Below, piece after piece: positions 10,885 to 20,209 of a stretch of 64,000 nucleotides of DNA. The stretch is from Symsagittifera roscoffensis (lineage: Eukaryota; Xenacoelomorpha; Acoela; Convolutidae). The notes under the pieces are model-generated. The model was not told the origin of the DNA, searched no databases, and saw nothing but the letters and a program-made list of their open reading frames with translations. Within the stretch, counting starts at the first letter, position 1. The number at the start of each line of letters is the position of its first letter. The stretch lies in the NCBI RefSeq assembly GCF_963678635.1, contig NC_087063.1, positions 58,784,759 to 58,848,758 of the forward strand. The letters run 5' to 3'. Made by a program: the position numbers and the translations under genes.

Positions 10885-11973
10885 ACTCGGCTTGCCTGTT
10901 CCTCGTGTTCTGTACCGCCGCCAGCACTGGCTTGTGTTTGGGGTGACTTTGGTTTTTCACTGCTTCCCAAAACAACGGACAGTCCATCTTGAAGTGGCCC
11001 ACTTGATTGCAGAAGAAGCATCTCGCACCTATCTTGATGATCAGGCCACTGTAGAACTCATGTTCTTCCGTCTGGCTCATATCCTTCTCATCCGACGCAT
11101 ATCACAGACTCTTCATGCCTAGCTTGTACGTCGTGCAATCCGCCAGGTGATGATCCGCTGACCCGCAATTTAGTCATGACTTGCGTTTGTCCATATCATC
11201 TCTAGGCTTGTACCATGACGACCTCTGTGGTTGACTCCCAACTTGCATGTTCCTATTATCTGAGTACGAGTACTTCTTTGCTTTCATCAACATGTACTCC
11301 CTTGTCTTTTGCCTCATCTCTTCCGGAGTCGGTGCATTATCTTTCGACAGTGTGTAGTACGTTGCCAACATTGTTCTCAAGTCATCACTTTTAACCCCAT
11401 CGATAAATTTCGAGGAGATGATGAAGTTCCTTCTGTTTGTTGATTCTTCAGGATCACTTCTTCTTCTCAAGCTCTCAAGATCATCCAGAACCGATCGATT
11501 GATTCATCGTCCATCTGTCTTTTCTTTTCGATTCTCATCATAGCTTGGTGACTCTTCCTTCCTGATCCGAATCGATTCAACAATATCTCGAAGATTTCTT
11601 CTGCAGTATCACGTTCCTCTTCCTTCTTTGCAACTACACATTTCACCGCGGTGCCTTCTAAGTTGCAGAGTATCGCTGTGCAGGTCTGTCTCTCGTCACT
11701 CAAGGTGTTTTGTTCCAAATGTAGTTTCATGACCTCCACCCATGTGTCGATGCATCCATCTGAGTCGTCCTTAAATTCTTTTGGCTTCTTGAAGGTTTTC
11801 CTGGATTTGCGCCCTCCTCTTTCACTCGAACCGTTGTTCCTTGTAGCGAACGTTTCCAATGTCCTATTCATCATTTCCCAGGTGCTAACCCACGTCATGG
11901 CATCAGGTACCACATTGTTGCTCGTTGTGGAATCCCCTGGACCATTTGTCGAATTTGAAGTTCCACTCTTCAT
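10808..11973 (-). pseudogene. gag: gag capsid and zinc knuckles (broken)
   Basis: 11973-11467 has the pattern of the retrotransposon gag (capsid) family: a start of helices at FKDDSDGCIDTWVEVMKLHL, then CNLEGTAVKCVV and EILLNRFG. It continues after a frameshift near 11470 (DRFWMILRA to RRRSDPEES) into the capsid C-terminal part, then both CCHC knuckles (second: CFFCNQVGHFKMDC, about 11000). The TGA that replaces the first Cys of knuckle 1 is here too. Gag packages RNA and builds the particle. It is split into at least four pieces. Confidence 0.85.
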
Positions 11974-11995
11974 AATTTTTTGACCCCCACTAGTC

Positions 11996-12990
11996 CTATG
12001 CTCGCTGCGGTAACGGTGTGGACTCCCGCTTGTTCCGTTGTGGTTCCACGAAATCGACTCTGTTGCCTTGCGTTCGATCTGTTACCAGCTTGTCTTGTGA
12101 TGTAGAGTTTCTCAAGATGATATCCAGTTTGGACTGTATGGCAAATGAACTCTCAGCCTGGTCTCTGCTCGTTGTGTCTATTCTCGTCCCCAGACTCCCT
12201 AATTTACTGTTCACAGTGTCATACCGTTGCTTCATTTCTTGCATGTCTTTTTTGATATTTTTCTCTCTCTCCTTGTCGGTAGCCTCTACCTTGTCTGACA
12301 TTTGCTGTAGCCTCTCTTCAGTTGCCTTCGCCAGATTGAAGCAATTGTCCAGGCTCTCGCTCTTACTGTATCGTGTCTCCTTTTTAGCATTTGTCGATCC
12401 TCTTCACTGCACTTCAGTTTTTTGTCGATTTGTTCCAACTTCGCCATCAAGTCACCCAGTTTAAGAAAAGTTATTTTCTCTTGGTTAGCTGTTGCCCCAT
12501 TTTTAACTGTTGCCTCATGGCTAGCTGTTGCTACAAGTTCGACCTGATCATCGTCTCGATTGTCCTCTGTTGTTATTGCAGAAACTGTTCCAAATTTCTT
12601 GCCTTTCTCGGTCGTTGAGGCTATTTCCTCCTTCTCTCTTGGTTTCGTTTCGACCATCATTGCAATCCTCTCTGTGAACGACGTTCTTTTCGTTTGAGAC
12701 ACATGCTTTATCATTTACGGCGTGTTGCTTGTTATATCGTCTACAATATCAATCGGCGAGAACTCTATCGTCTTCTTTTCTTGTTCATCCACATTCGGCA
12801 TCGTTGTTGACTCCGTTGTTTTCCTTTCCACCTTATAAACTGTCTGATCTGGTGTCTCAAGATCATTTTCTGTAGCAGGTACCGTTCGTCCCTCCTCGGC
12901 GCTTACTTTCGTTTTGCTCTCATTTTCGCTTCCTGTGTTGACCATGCTCACTGAAAAGTTCTTTCTCGTTACTTTTTGGACCGACGGCAT
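11996..12990 (-). pseudogene. gag N-terminal coiled-coil region
   Basis: Three abutting frames (12990-12715, 12714-12286, 12301-11996) lie directly upstream of the capsid part. They contain a Ser/Thr/Glu-rich start, then long charged helices (LGDLMAKLEQIDKKLKCSEE; KEREKNIKKDMQEMKQRYD) typical of coiled coils. I recognise no domain. Position suggests the N-terminal part of Gag, perhaps for self-association. The Met at 12990 is the first plausible start. Frame breaks near 12715 and 12290 split it. Confidence 0.6.
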
Positions 12991-13262
12991 TGATTTCCGT
13001 TGCGACGAGTTATGATTTGTCTTTGACTCTAGAACTCTTTTTTCTGCTTTCGGTACCCTACTTCACCTCATAATTCTTATTTACAATTTTCTTTATTTAC
13101 AATATTATTACTTACCAAACTCTATTCTAAGTATAAAAGTTCTAAAAATTATTTCTAATTCTCTTAAGTTAAAATCTTTCAATTCGTAATCTTAATAGAG
13201 CGGATTTTTCCTGATTTAATCGTTCTGACCGGTCCTTTGTGCTCTTTACTTAAGTGTTTGGA
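12991..13262. other. A+T-rich leader upstream of gag copy 2
   Basis: Noncoding. Strongly A+T-rich between about 13070 and 13200. On the minus strand it would be the 5' leader or LTR-proximal region of copy 2, but I found no matching terminal repeat or tRNA-complementary primer site, so the LTR limits stay undefined. Confidence 0.5.
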
Positions 13263-14305
13263 TAATTGTCACTGTCCCAAGACCTATCACTCAAGTGTTG
13301 GGCTACCTCGCACTGTCCCAAGACCTCTTAGTACTGTCCCAAGACTTTTCCGTACTGTCCTAAGATTTTTCCGTACTGTCCAAGGTCTTCCTGGTACCGT
13401 CCCAAGGCTTTTCCGTACTGTCCCAAGACTTTTCGGTAAAGTCCCAAGACTTTTCTATTCTGTCCCAAGTCTTTTCTGTGCTGTCCCAAGACTTTTCTGT
13501 ACTGTCCCGAGACTTTTCGGTACTGTCCCAAGACTTTTCTGTACTGTCCCATGACTTTTCGGTACTGTCTCTAGACTTCTTGGTACTGTCCCAGGACTTT
13601 TCCGCACTGTCACAAGACTCCTTGGTACTGTCCCAAGACTTTTCTGTACTGTCCCAAGACTTTTCGGTACTGTCCCAAGGATTTTCTGTACTGTCCCATG
13701 ACTTCTTGGTACTCTCCCAAGACTTTTCTGTACTATCCCAAGACTTTTCCGCACTGTCCCAAGACTTCTTCGTACTGTCCCTAGACATCTCTGTACTATC
13801 CCAAGACTTCTTGGTACTGTCCCAAGACTTTTCTGTACTGTCCCAAGACTTTTCGGTAATGTCCCAAGACTTTTCTATTCTGTCCCAAGTCTTTTCTGTG
13901 CTGTCCCAAGACTTTTCTGTACTGTCCCGAGACTTTTCGGTACTGTCCTAAGACTTTTCTGTACTGTCCCATGACTTTTCGGTACTGTCTCTAGACTTCC
14001 TGGTACTGTCCCAGGACTTTTCCGCACTGTCACAAGACTCCTTGCTACTGTCCCAAGACTTTTCTGTACTGTCCCAAGACTTTTCGGTACTGTCCCAAGG
14101 ATTTTCTGTACTGTCCCATGACTTCTTGGTACTCTCCCAAGACTTTTCTGTACTATCCCTAGACTTTTCCGCACTGTCCCAAGACTTCTTCGTACTGTCC
14201 CTAGACATCTCTGTACTATCCCAAGACTTCTTGGTACTGTCCCAAGACTTTTCTGTACTGTCCCAAGACTTTTCCGCGCTGTCCCATGACTTCTCTGTAC
14301 TGCTA
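13263..14305. repeat. 21-bp minisatellite with 420-bp higher-order repeat
   Basis: About 47 units of a 21-bp motif (tactgtcccaagacttttc plus two bases), degenerate at the left end. A higher-order period of 420 bp (20 units) is visible: 13441-13860 and 13861-14280 match with only a handful of differences, including shared rare variants (gtctctagac, gtcacaagac, gtccctagacatc). Because 21 is divisible by three, long open frames appear on both strands (heptads STEKSWD or VLSQDFS); these are by-products, not genes. Confidence 0.95.
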
Positions 14306-14960
14306 ACCCCCCCTGTATTTATCTCCCCCTTTATTAATCTGATGCAAGTTGAAATCCAACTTGTTCGCAGGTGTCTTGTGATCACCTGATCGTTCATAAC
14401 CGATAAAATTAATACCGAAAACACAAAGACTTAAATGAGAAAAAATGAGGAAAACAGAAAGATGAAGCCACCTAAAATTCAAAGGTGACCAATGTTGTCC
14501 TTTCGTGAAAAATGTCTGGTACCTGATTGTCAGGCGTTTTCCTCCCCCTACTAACGTTCTTATGGGGTATTTTCCTTCCGGGTTACAGAAACTGTCTATT
14601 TCCGTTCCACCCACCCAATCCGACCAGGGTACCTGCCTTAATTCGATCTTAAATTTGGATATCCTCTCTCTGTAATTCACGCGTGTAAGATTATACTGTA
14701 ACGAAATCGACGATATCGATGGTTAGTTACTATAAGATGTCCCCGCTTTTCACAATTTGCAACCGCCAACCTCTAACCTAACCACCCCTCCTTCTAACCT
14801 CCCCCCTCTTTAGCCCCCCTCTTAAGCGGAAAATTACCTTAAGCGCTGGGTGCTAAACCTCTTGAGAGAAAACCGTAGAACCTGTTTCCAAGTAAAAATG
14901 TTCCTCAAAACAGTGGGGTTCCGCTTATCCATTTTTACTTTTATCTCCTATAACGAATGT
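14306..14960. other. Noncoding, with one unrecognised minus-strand frame
   Basis: A 125-codon minus-strand frame (14680-14303) ends in the minisatellite and has one hydrophobic stretch (LSVFLIFSHLSLCVFGINFI). I do not recognise it and it has no visible homologue elsewhere in the window. Around 14757-14830 there is a C-rich tract on the plus strand. No gene is supported. Confidence 0.4.
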
Positions 14961-14975
14961 GGATTCTAACGATAC

Positions 14976-15290
14976 CCGATTGACCAATCAGAACACCCCT
15001 GTGTGTCCTCCTCTGGTTGTTCTAATTCCATGCTGGTTGTCTACTTGGCTTCTCCAGCACCTCTCACCAGCACCACTTTCCCGCTTGGCTGGTCACCTGT
15101 TCCAATCAAGTCTCCCAGTGGTTCGTCGGCTGACCAAAACAGAACACCCCTGTGTGTCTCCTCTGTTCGGTCTTGTCTGTGCTGGATGTCTCTTTGTCGT
15201 TTCCAGCACTTGTCGGGTTCCCTTCCTGTGAACCACTTTCCTACTCGGCTGGTAACTTTTTCCAATCAAGTCTCCTAGTGGGCCAGCTAA
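14976..15290 (+). repeat. Imperfect tandem repeat, about 155 bp x 2
   Basis: Two diverged units start at about 14976 and 15132. Each contains gaccaa..cagaacacccctgtgtgt near the start and ccaatcaagtctcc(c/t)agtgg near the end. Overlapping short frames on both strands follow from the repeat and are not taken as genes. Confidence 0.7.
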
Positions 15291-15299
15291 GTTGCAAGC

Positions 15300-15764
15300 T
15301 ATCTGAAAAGCCTTAACAACGCCCCACACTTGGGCACCTTATTAAATTGCTGAATTGATCGAAACGATCGATCTTGTAAAAACAGTATGTATATACTATT
15401 TAATTAGTATAAAGGTTTGATCCAACTAATCCGGTATCAAAGTCACTGTCCTTTTTTTGTTTTATGGTTTTTGTTTCTTTTTCTATTTTTTTTCGGTTTT
15501 TGTTTCGCTTCTTGTCGTTTGCTTGTTTTTTTTGTCCCCCTAGTTACTCCCTTTACTCGGTTAGCTAGGCCTCGTTAGGGAGCGTGCCAGGAAGTTTTCT
15601 CGAGTTTTCTTAAAAAGCTATCCCGGTACGACCGGAAGGCTTACACGTTCCCGCTGAACCGTACCACCGGTACTCTAGAATGGGCATGTAGCCCGGAGCT
15701 GTGTCAAGTGGGTTAGACTCCGTAGTCTTGATGTCGTAAAAACACCCAGGAGCGCCATAAAAAC
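15300..15764. other. Noncoding, T-rich tract
   Basis: No open frame of note. A T-rich, pyrimidine-biased tract runs about 15450-15540, followed by G+C-richer sequence to 15700. Nothing recognised. Confidence 0.5.
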
Positions 15765-16157
15765 ACTATGTAACAGTCGCCTACTTAAGTCACATATGAG
15801 GTTAAAGAAAAATAGGCCCTATAACCATTGGCTCAAGAGTCAGGGACACTATCTCTTGTGTTTTTCTACCTTGAACGGTCGGAGCTAATTCGGTTCACTT
15901 GCGAAATGAGACTAAAACCCTCGTTACAGCTTAAAGGCCACTAAAAAAATACCCCCCCCCACTCTAGAAAATAAGAACGTCCCTATACTTAGGTCTCAAA
16001 TACCCAAAATACGCAAATGCCGTTAAAAACAGGGTCGGAACAGTTACTTTTTATTAGACAGTGGAACTTTAATCCATTTCAGATGTATCAACCTAAAACT
16101 CGCCTTACCTCAACATAACAATCATAAAACACACTCAAGAAAACTAAATTGGGTACT
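15765..16157 (+). repeat. Dispersed repeat R1, copy 1
   Basis: Shares two blocks with 31815-32335: aacagtcgcctacttaagtc through ctcttgtgttttt (15772-15865 versus 31821-31907), and acagtggaactt...gtactcacat (about 16057-16157 versus 32226-32330). Gypsy coding sequence starts immediately after its right end. The middle part differs from copy 2. Class unknown: SINE, solo LTR and satellite fragment are all possible. Confidence 0.75.
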
Positions 16158-16660
16158 CACATACCAGCACACTCGAGAATTGGAGTAACTGACACCTACT
16201 CAGACAGGAACTCGAGCTCAGGATCGGAACTGTCAGAGCTAGCGATCCACACACTACTAGTGGAGACTCGAGCAAGGGATCCGGACAGGGAGGTATATCA
16301 AGACCCTGACAGTGATCGCTACCTCGTACCAGGTGAAAGAGTCTTTGACAACGCAGCAGATGATCTGGAAACAATAGCGGTATCAAAACGTTCGATAAGT
16401 TTGTTGCCACTAAAAGAGGTAGTCAGGACTGATCTTCAACCGTTCGAACAAGAAACACAACCGTTGGCGAAGATTTGGTGCGTCAAGAATGAAGAGATGA
16501 CACGCATCAGCCAGATGAAATGAATAGTCAGATTTGGGCCATGAAGACGTACTTGAAGGCGAGATACAGACTCTCGGACCTACTAAGAGCGCAGAGGAAT
16601 GACCGCATGACGAGCAACCTGAAGAGGTGGATCGAAAATGGAGCTCAGGAAAAGTTGACC
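16158..16660 (+). pseudogene. Pre-integrase linker, element A
   Basis: The frame 16149-16523 parallels 4187-4627 of copy 1: an acidic start, then a block around AVSKRSISLLPLKEVVRTDL matching AVSRKPFRELSCNSNVRTNL. A second frame (about 16515-16660) continues with YLKARYRLSDLLRAQRNDR. No enzyme domain; it would connect RNase H to integrase. The stop at 16521 and a frameshift break it. Confidence 0.65.
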
Positions 16661-18195
16661 TGGAGGAAAACAGTTACCGCATTCTGAGACAGTACTTTAT
16701 GCAGAAAGAGGTAAGGTTATATCTGAACAAGGACGGAATTGTGGCTTGTAAGAGAAGAGAAGAAGACAAGGTCTTGTACAAATATAACGCGATAGTGTTG
16801 CCCCAACTCTATCAGACAGAACTTTTATTCAGGTCACATGATCAGATGGGCCATCAGGGAGTCGACAAAGTATACCAGAGGACCCTGAAACGCTTTGAGT
16901 GGCCTGGAATGAAAAAGGCATGCGGGAAGTGGGTAACAGCAGGTTTGTCATACCAACAGGTCAAGGATCCAAGGAAGTTGCGATTTCCTATGCAGTCGAT
17001 CGAGTCATCTGAATTCAACGAGGTGGTGCAGATTGATCACCAAAAAATATGTATGACAGACAGTGGTTAAAATGATACATCTCTTCATCCTCTTGGTCGT
17101 GATACATCACTTCACGAAGCATGCAGAGGCCGTGCCCTGCAGAAATGCCTCAGCTGTAGAGACGCGCGATCACCTGATTAATACGTGGATAGCGAGACGT
17201 GGTTGTCCAATGACGTTTCAATCGGATAAGGGAACGGCGTTCGTGGGAGAACTTACGAAAGAGCTCATGAGACGTTCACAGTTGGCTCAAGCTCACTCCA
17301 CGACATACCATCCCCAGACGAATGGCTTAGTGGAAAGGCACACTCGAACGTTAGTGTCGATGCTGAGGTTATATTGTTCCAGGTACATGACCAATTGGGA
17401 CTGGTGATGGGAGCTTACACAGGTGATGGGAGCTTACAACCGTACGCAACACTCCACCATCGGAGTTAGTCCAGACATGATGTTATGCGGACACGAGAAG
17501 TCTTTGTCCTTGACTTTCTTTTACTCAGAGTATGAGGGAAAGAAAGCATCACCACAAGTCTACGTAGGGATGTGATTAGACGTCAACAAGAACTAAACGA
17601 CTTGTGTAGACGGAACACTCAGCAGGCACAGGCAAGGCAGAGGAAAAGGTTCGATAAGAAAGCAGCTGGTGCAAAAGCTTACTCGGTAGGAGACAACGTA
17701 TGGGTCTTTCAAAACTTTATACCACCGAAAGGAACGAAAAAGCTCCTAAGGAATTGGAGGGGGCCCTTCATGATTATGGAAGTGCACCAGGAGGGAAGTT
17801 TTTATAGACTGAGCACTGGCCGAGCCGCCCACTACGAGAACATTAAGCCACACAATCCATCGACAGAAGACTGGTGTATACCTGCAGACATGGATGAGGG
17901 GGATTATCTGATGATGGATCCTGCCTGTGAGGTCAATGAGAAAGGCACCATGGGAAAGAACGATAGAAATGAGGTCGTAGAGGAAGGGTCAAGTCCACCA
18001 CTGGACCTGGTTACCAACGAGGTGATTGAAGCAGATGAAGAAACCTTAACCTACGCAGAGGAGTACTGGCAAAACCCCGAACAAATAGAGGTCCCCAAGA
18101 ATTTGGAACCAGATCTTCCGTTTACGATACAGAGTAGACAGAGTGACATACAAGACTCACGAAGAAATATAATCCTTACGGAGATGACTTCGTAG
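16627..18195 (+). pseudogene. Gypsy-type integrase, element A
   Basis: N-terminal zinc region with FRSHDQMGHQGVDKV (about 16830-16870); the expected Cys pair reads C...L-S-Y, so one Cys is gone. Core: first Asp in VVQIDHQ (about 17032), second in FQSDKG (about 17218), Glu in VERHTRTL (about 17330). GPF-type C-domain: GPFMIMEVHQEGSFYRLSTG to HYENIKPHN (17762-17855). Breaks occur near 17063 and 17405-17572, including a short duplicated phrase (gtgatgggagcttacaac). The last frame (17572-18195) runs on into the acidic post-integrase region. Confidence 0.9.
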
Positions 18196-18740
18196 TGAAC
18201 AGGATAGATCTGAAGAAGATAGAGGAATTAGTAGCGGGTCTAGAGGAAATAACTGTGTCACAGGACATCGACATAGTCGACGATCACGATGAGGAGTGGG
18301 TCGATGACCGGTCCAAGCTCGAGGTAGAGTTCGAAGACGATCAACAGCAATCCTATGAACAAGACGAATCTGCGTGTCTTGGAATGGCTGAACGAAATGA
18401 TGTCGGACCCAATGGAGACCACTGTCACGATTCAAGATGTAGATCGTGAAAGCTTGAAATACATAAAAACCGAAAGGAATGATCCTTCCTGGGCTGCCCA
18501 GGAAGGGCAATTACTCATTCCTGCTTCCAACCTCGATTTAATAGCCGGTATGCAATCGACAGGGACGTCGATGGATATTTTTGTCCGGAGAGTGGGTGCA
18601 GGACTTACCCACACTGAAAAATTATTAATAAAAAAATTAAGAATAGCAAGAGAGACAGGTGATCTAGTAGCAGAAACAGGCAAGGACTGTAAGAAACCGG
18701 ATATAGGGAGAGTAGTTGAGATATTTCAACTTGCCAAAAA
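18195..18740 (+). pseudogene. Post-integrase region, element A
   Basis: Acidic stretch (18195-18449), then a frame shared with the other copies: TNLRVLEWLNEM (compare TNLRILEWMRDV at about 6280), MDIFVRRVGAGLTHTEKLLI (18571-18630) and an amphipathic helix. The GVGLTH-type motif before the macro-like domain is the best conserved signature of this region. Function unknown. Confidence 0.6.
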
Positions 18741-19129
18741 TATACTCAAGTAGCTTAATATTGACAGATAGCGATTTTATACTCACAAATAGAACATGGA
18801 TTATCAGGCTTATCAGGCGAAGACCAGGATTATCAGGCGTAGCAGCTTTGCATCCGACGGCGTCACAGATACCGGGAATTTACTTATGCTTCTTGGTAAC
18901 GAGGGCGACGGAGAAGCGGCACGTGGACCCGGAAAACCTAGTCTTGTCCTTGACGAGATTGAGAGACTTCCTTGTGGAAAGGAAAGTGAAGGAACTCTCG
19001 CTTCCAGTGTACGATCCGAACAGAGCACGACTGCATCCACGGGATCTGTATGCACTGATACACGTAATCTTTTCTGATACTAATTTTCAAGTATACTTAC
19101 ATAAGAAATATTATTTAAGTATAGGCTGA
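18741..19129 (+). CDS. Macro-like domain (OARD1/TARG1 type), element A
   Basis: C-terminal part of the frame 18716-19129. Order: LILTDSDFILTNRT, then a deletion of about 30 residues compared with 55177-55905, then PGLSGVAALHPTASQIPGIY, CFLVTRATEKRHVDPE, a helix LVLSLTRLRDFLVERKV, LSLPVYDPNRARLHP and RDLYALIHVIFSDTNFQVYL. The end matches the last helix and strand of OARD1-like macro domains, which the frameshifted copy 1 does not show so clearly. The catalytic Asp of the G-C-G-L-D loop is absent. Possibly an ADP-ribose binder rather than a hydrolase; this is inference. Confidence 0.65.
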
Positions 19130-19514
19130 GTTTAGGTTGCATGCAGAAAGGCGTCATACAAAATGTGTGTTCTGAGTGATATTTGTGTTATGTTATGTTA
19201 TGTGTTTTGTTAAGATCCGGGGTAAGAAGGAATTAGTGACCCTGAATAACCAAATGACAATCTTAGGAACAGGTCCAAAGTTTGGACTGTCCATTCTTGG
19301 GTCGAATTCCAAAATTTTAGTAACAAACTGATTTTAATAAATTTTAGGCTCAAAATCTTTTTATCCAACTGTTTCAAATAAAGTTTAATATAAAATTGGA
19401 GTAAGGCTGGCAAATGTGATATTCTTGACCTCTTTTCTAGATCCTGATTGATTGTTTAATTATTCACTTGATTTCAAGTCATCAAACTGATAATATAATC
19501 GAATCTGAAGGAAC
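19130..19514 (+). other. Spacer between macro domain and accessory M1
   Basis: Noncoding, A+T-rich. It contains a pyrimidine tract followed by AG (ttcttgacctcttttctag, ending about 19440) that fits a eukaryotic 3' splice acceptor 75 bp before the M1 start codon at 19515. If real, M1-M7 could be made from a spliced subgenomic RNA, as env is in retroviruses. This is a weak motif-only suggestion. The corresponding spacer in the minus-strand copy is 54721-55176. Confidence 0.35.
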
Positions 19515-20191
19515 ATGGACAACTTCAACTCGAACGAATTGATGGACCTGGCAGAGGCATATGTGGAACCGATGGTAGATGCGATCTATCGTCAGCTGAT
19601 GGATCGAGGCTTCGCTCTGGAGGACCCAGAGGTAGTCATGTTGCTGGCCGTCTTAATAAACATGTTGGGGCATGATAACCGTGGGGACCGCCCCATGGAA
19701 GTCTTATTGATGGGAGCATGTGGAGAAAGAGGAGTAATAGACCGCCCTAACATGAAGGTAATGAGGTGGAGAAACGGGGCTCTCTCAGGAAGTCACTTGG
19801 TGAACGAGCCCGGGTTGGGAAGTTCCAGGACCTATCAACCAGGTGATATGCCTCTGCCAACCAAACCTAGGCCTGGTCTGAGAAGGATGCATCAGCAGAT
19901 GAACAACGAGGCTGCCTCGTCTTGTTCACAACGGAGAGCAGCTGTGCCACCAAAGAGATCGAGACTAGAATAAGAGGTTCAGACGAGCGAAACCATGTAA
20001 GACCTTAACGGAACGTAGAAGTACAGGAGAATACCAAAAGAGAGCTGGACGAAAAGACCAAGACCATGCTCAGTACAGAAGAAGATAGAGACATGTGGAA
20101 GAGACTGTTTGAAGATTGTAACAAGAAACAGGGTGAAGAAATAGAGCGCTTGAGGCGAGAGTACAAAGAGCGATTGGAGCGGCTGGCGTGA
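19515..20191 (+). pseudogene. Accessory module M1: N-terminal domain and coiled coil
   Basis: Frame 19515-19973 starts at a good Met. It contains a helical N-terminal part (EVVMLLAVLINMLGHDN) and a conserved junction GLGSSRTYQPGDMPLPTKPR that matches NTMEYGPGEFPLPTKAPTRT in the minus-strand copy at about 54400. After a TAA at 19971 a second frame (about 20040-20191) gives a strongly charged coiled coil (REEYKERLERL type). An N-terminal coiled coil before an SGNH domain suggests self-association, as in ORF1-type proteins of some LINEs; that comparison is only an analogy. Confidence 0.6.
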
Positions 20192-20209
20192 ACGACGGCC
20201 GTAAAAATA

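Larger units (their letters stand above)
7501..11525 (-). repeat. Inverted duplication, right arm
   Basis: Reverse complement of 1-3639 with few substitutions. It is longer by a 381-bp tandem duplication (8620-9381) and by five bases near 10374. Because it starts at the gap edge, the point where the palindrome turns is not visible. Confidence 0.95.
7501..12990 (-). mobile_element. Gypsy-like retroelement, copy 2 (gag to RNase H remnant)
   Basis: Minus-strand copy whose 5' half is complete: gag N-terminal region from 12990, capsid at 11973-11467, zinc knuckles, protease, RT and RNase H remnant, cut by the gap at 7501. It supplies the gag start missing from copy 1. Upstream (13000-14700) no LTR was recognised, but a large minisatellite lies there. 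Dead copy with the same lesions as copy 1. Confidence 0.88.

Noticed and set aside
13060-13240. tRNA primer-binding site in the leader of gag copy 2
   Set aside because: No 12-18 base stretch could be matched with confidence to a tRNA 3' end; the region is too A+T-rich to judge by eye.
13263-14305. CRISPR-like array
   Set aside because: Units are contiguous with no unique spacers, and the window is eukaryotic.
13360-14424. Long open frames on both strands in the minisatellite (heptads STEKSWD, VLSQDFS)
   Set aside because: They follow from a 21-bp repeat without stops; several frames are open at once on both strands, and no start or domain supports translation.
14303-14680. Gene encoding a 125-residue protein on the minus strand
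   Set aside because: Reads into the minisatellite, no homologue in the window and no recognised motif; kept only as a remark.
14970-15330. Short protein-coding gene (90-codon frames on both strands)
   Set aside because: Frames overlap on both strands within a two-unit repeat and match nothing else in the window.
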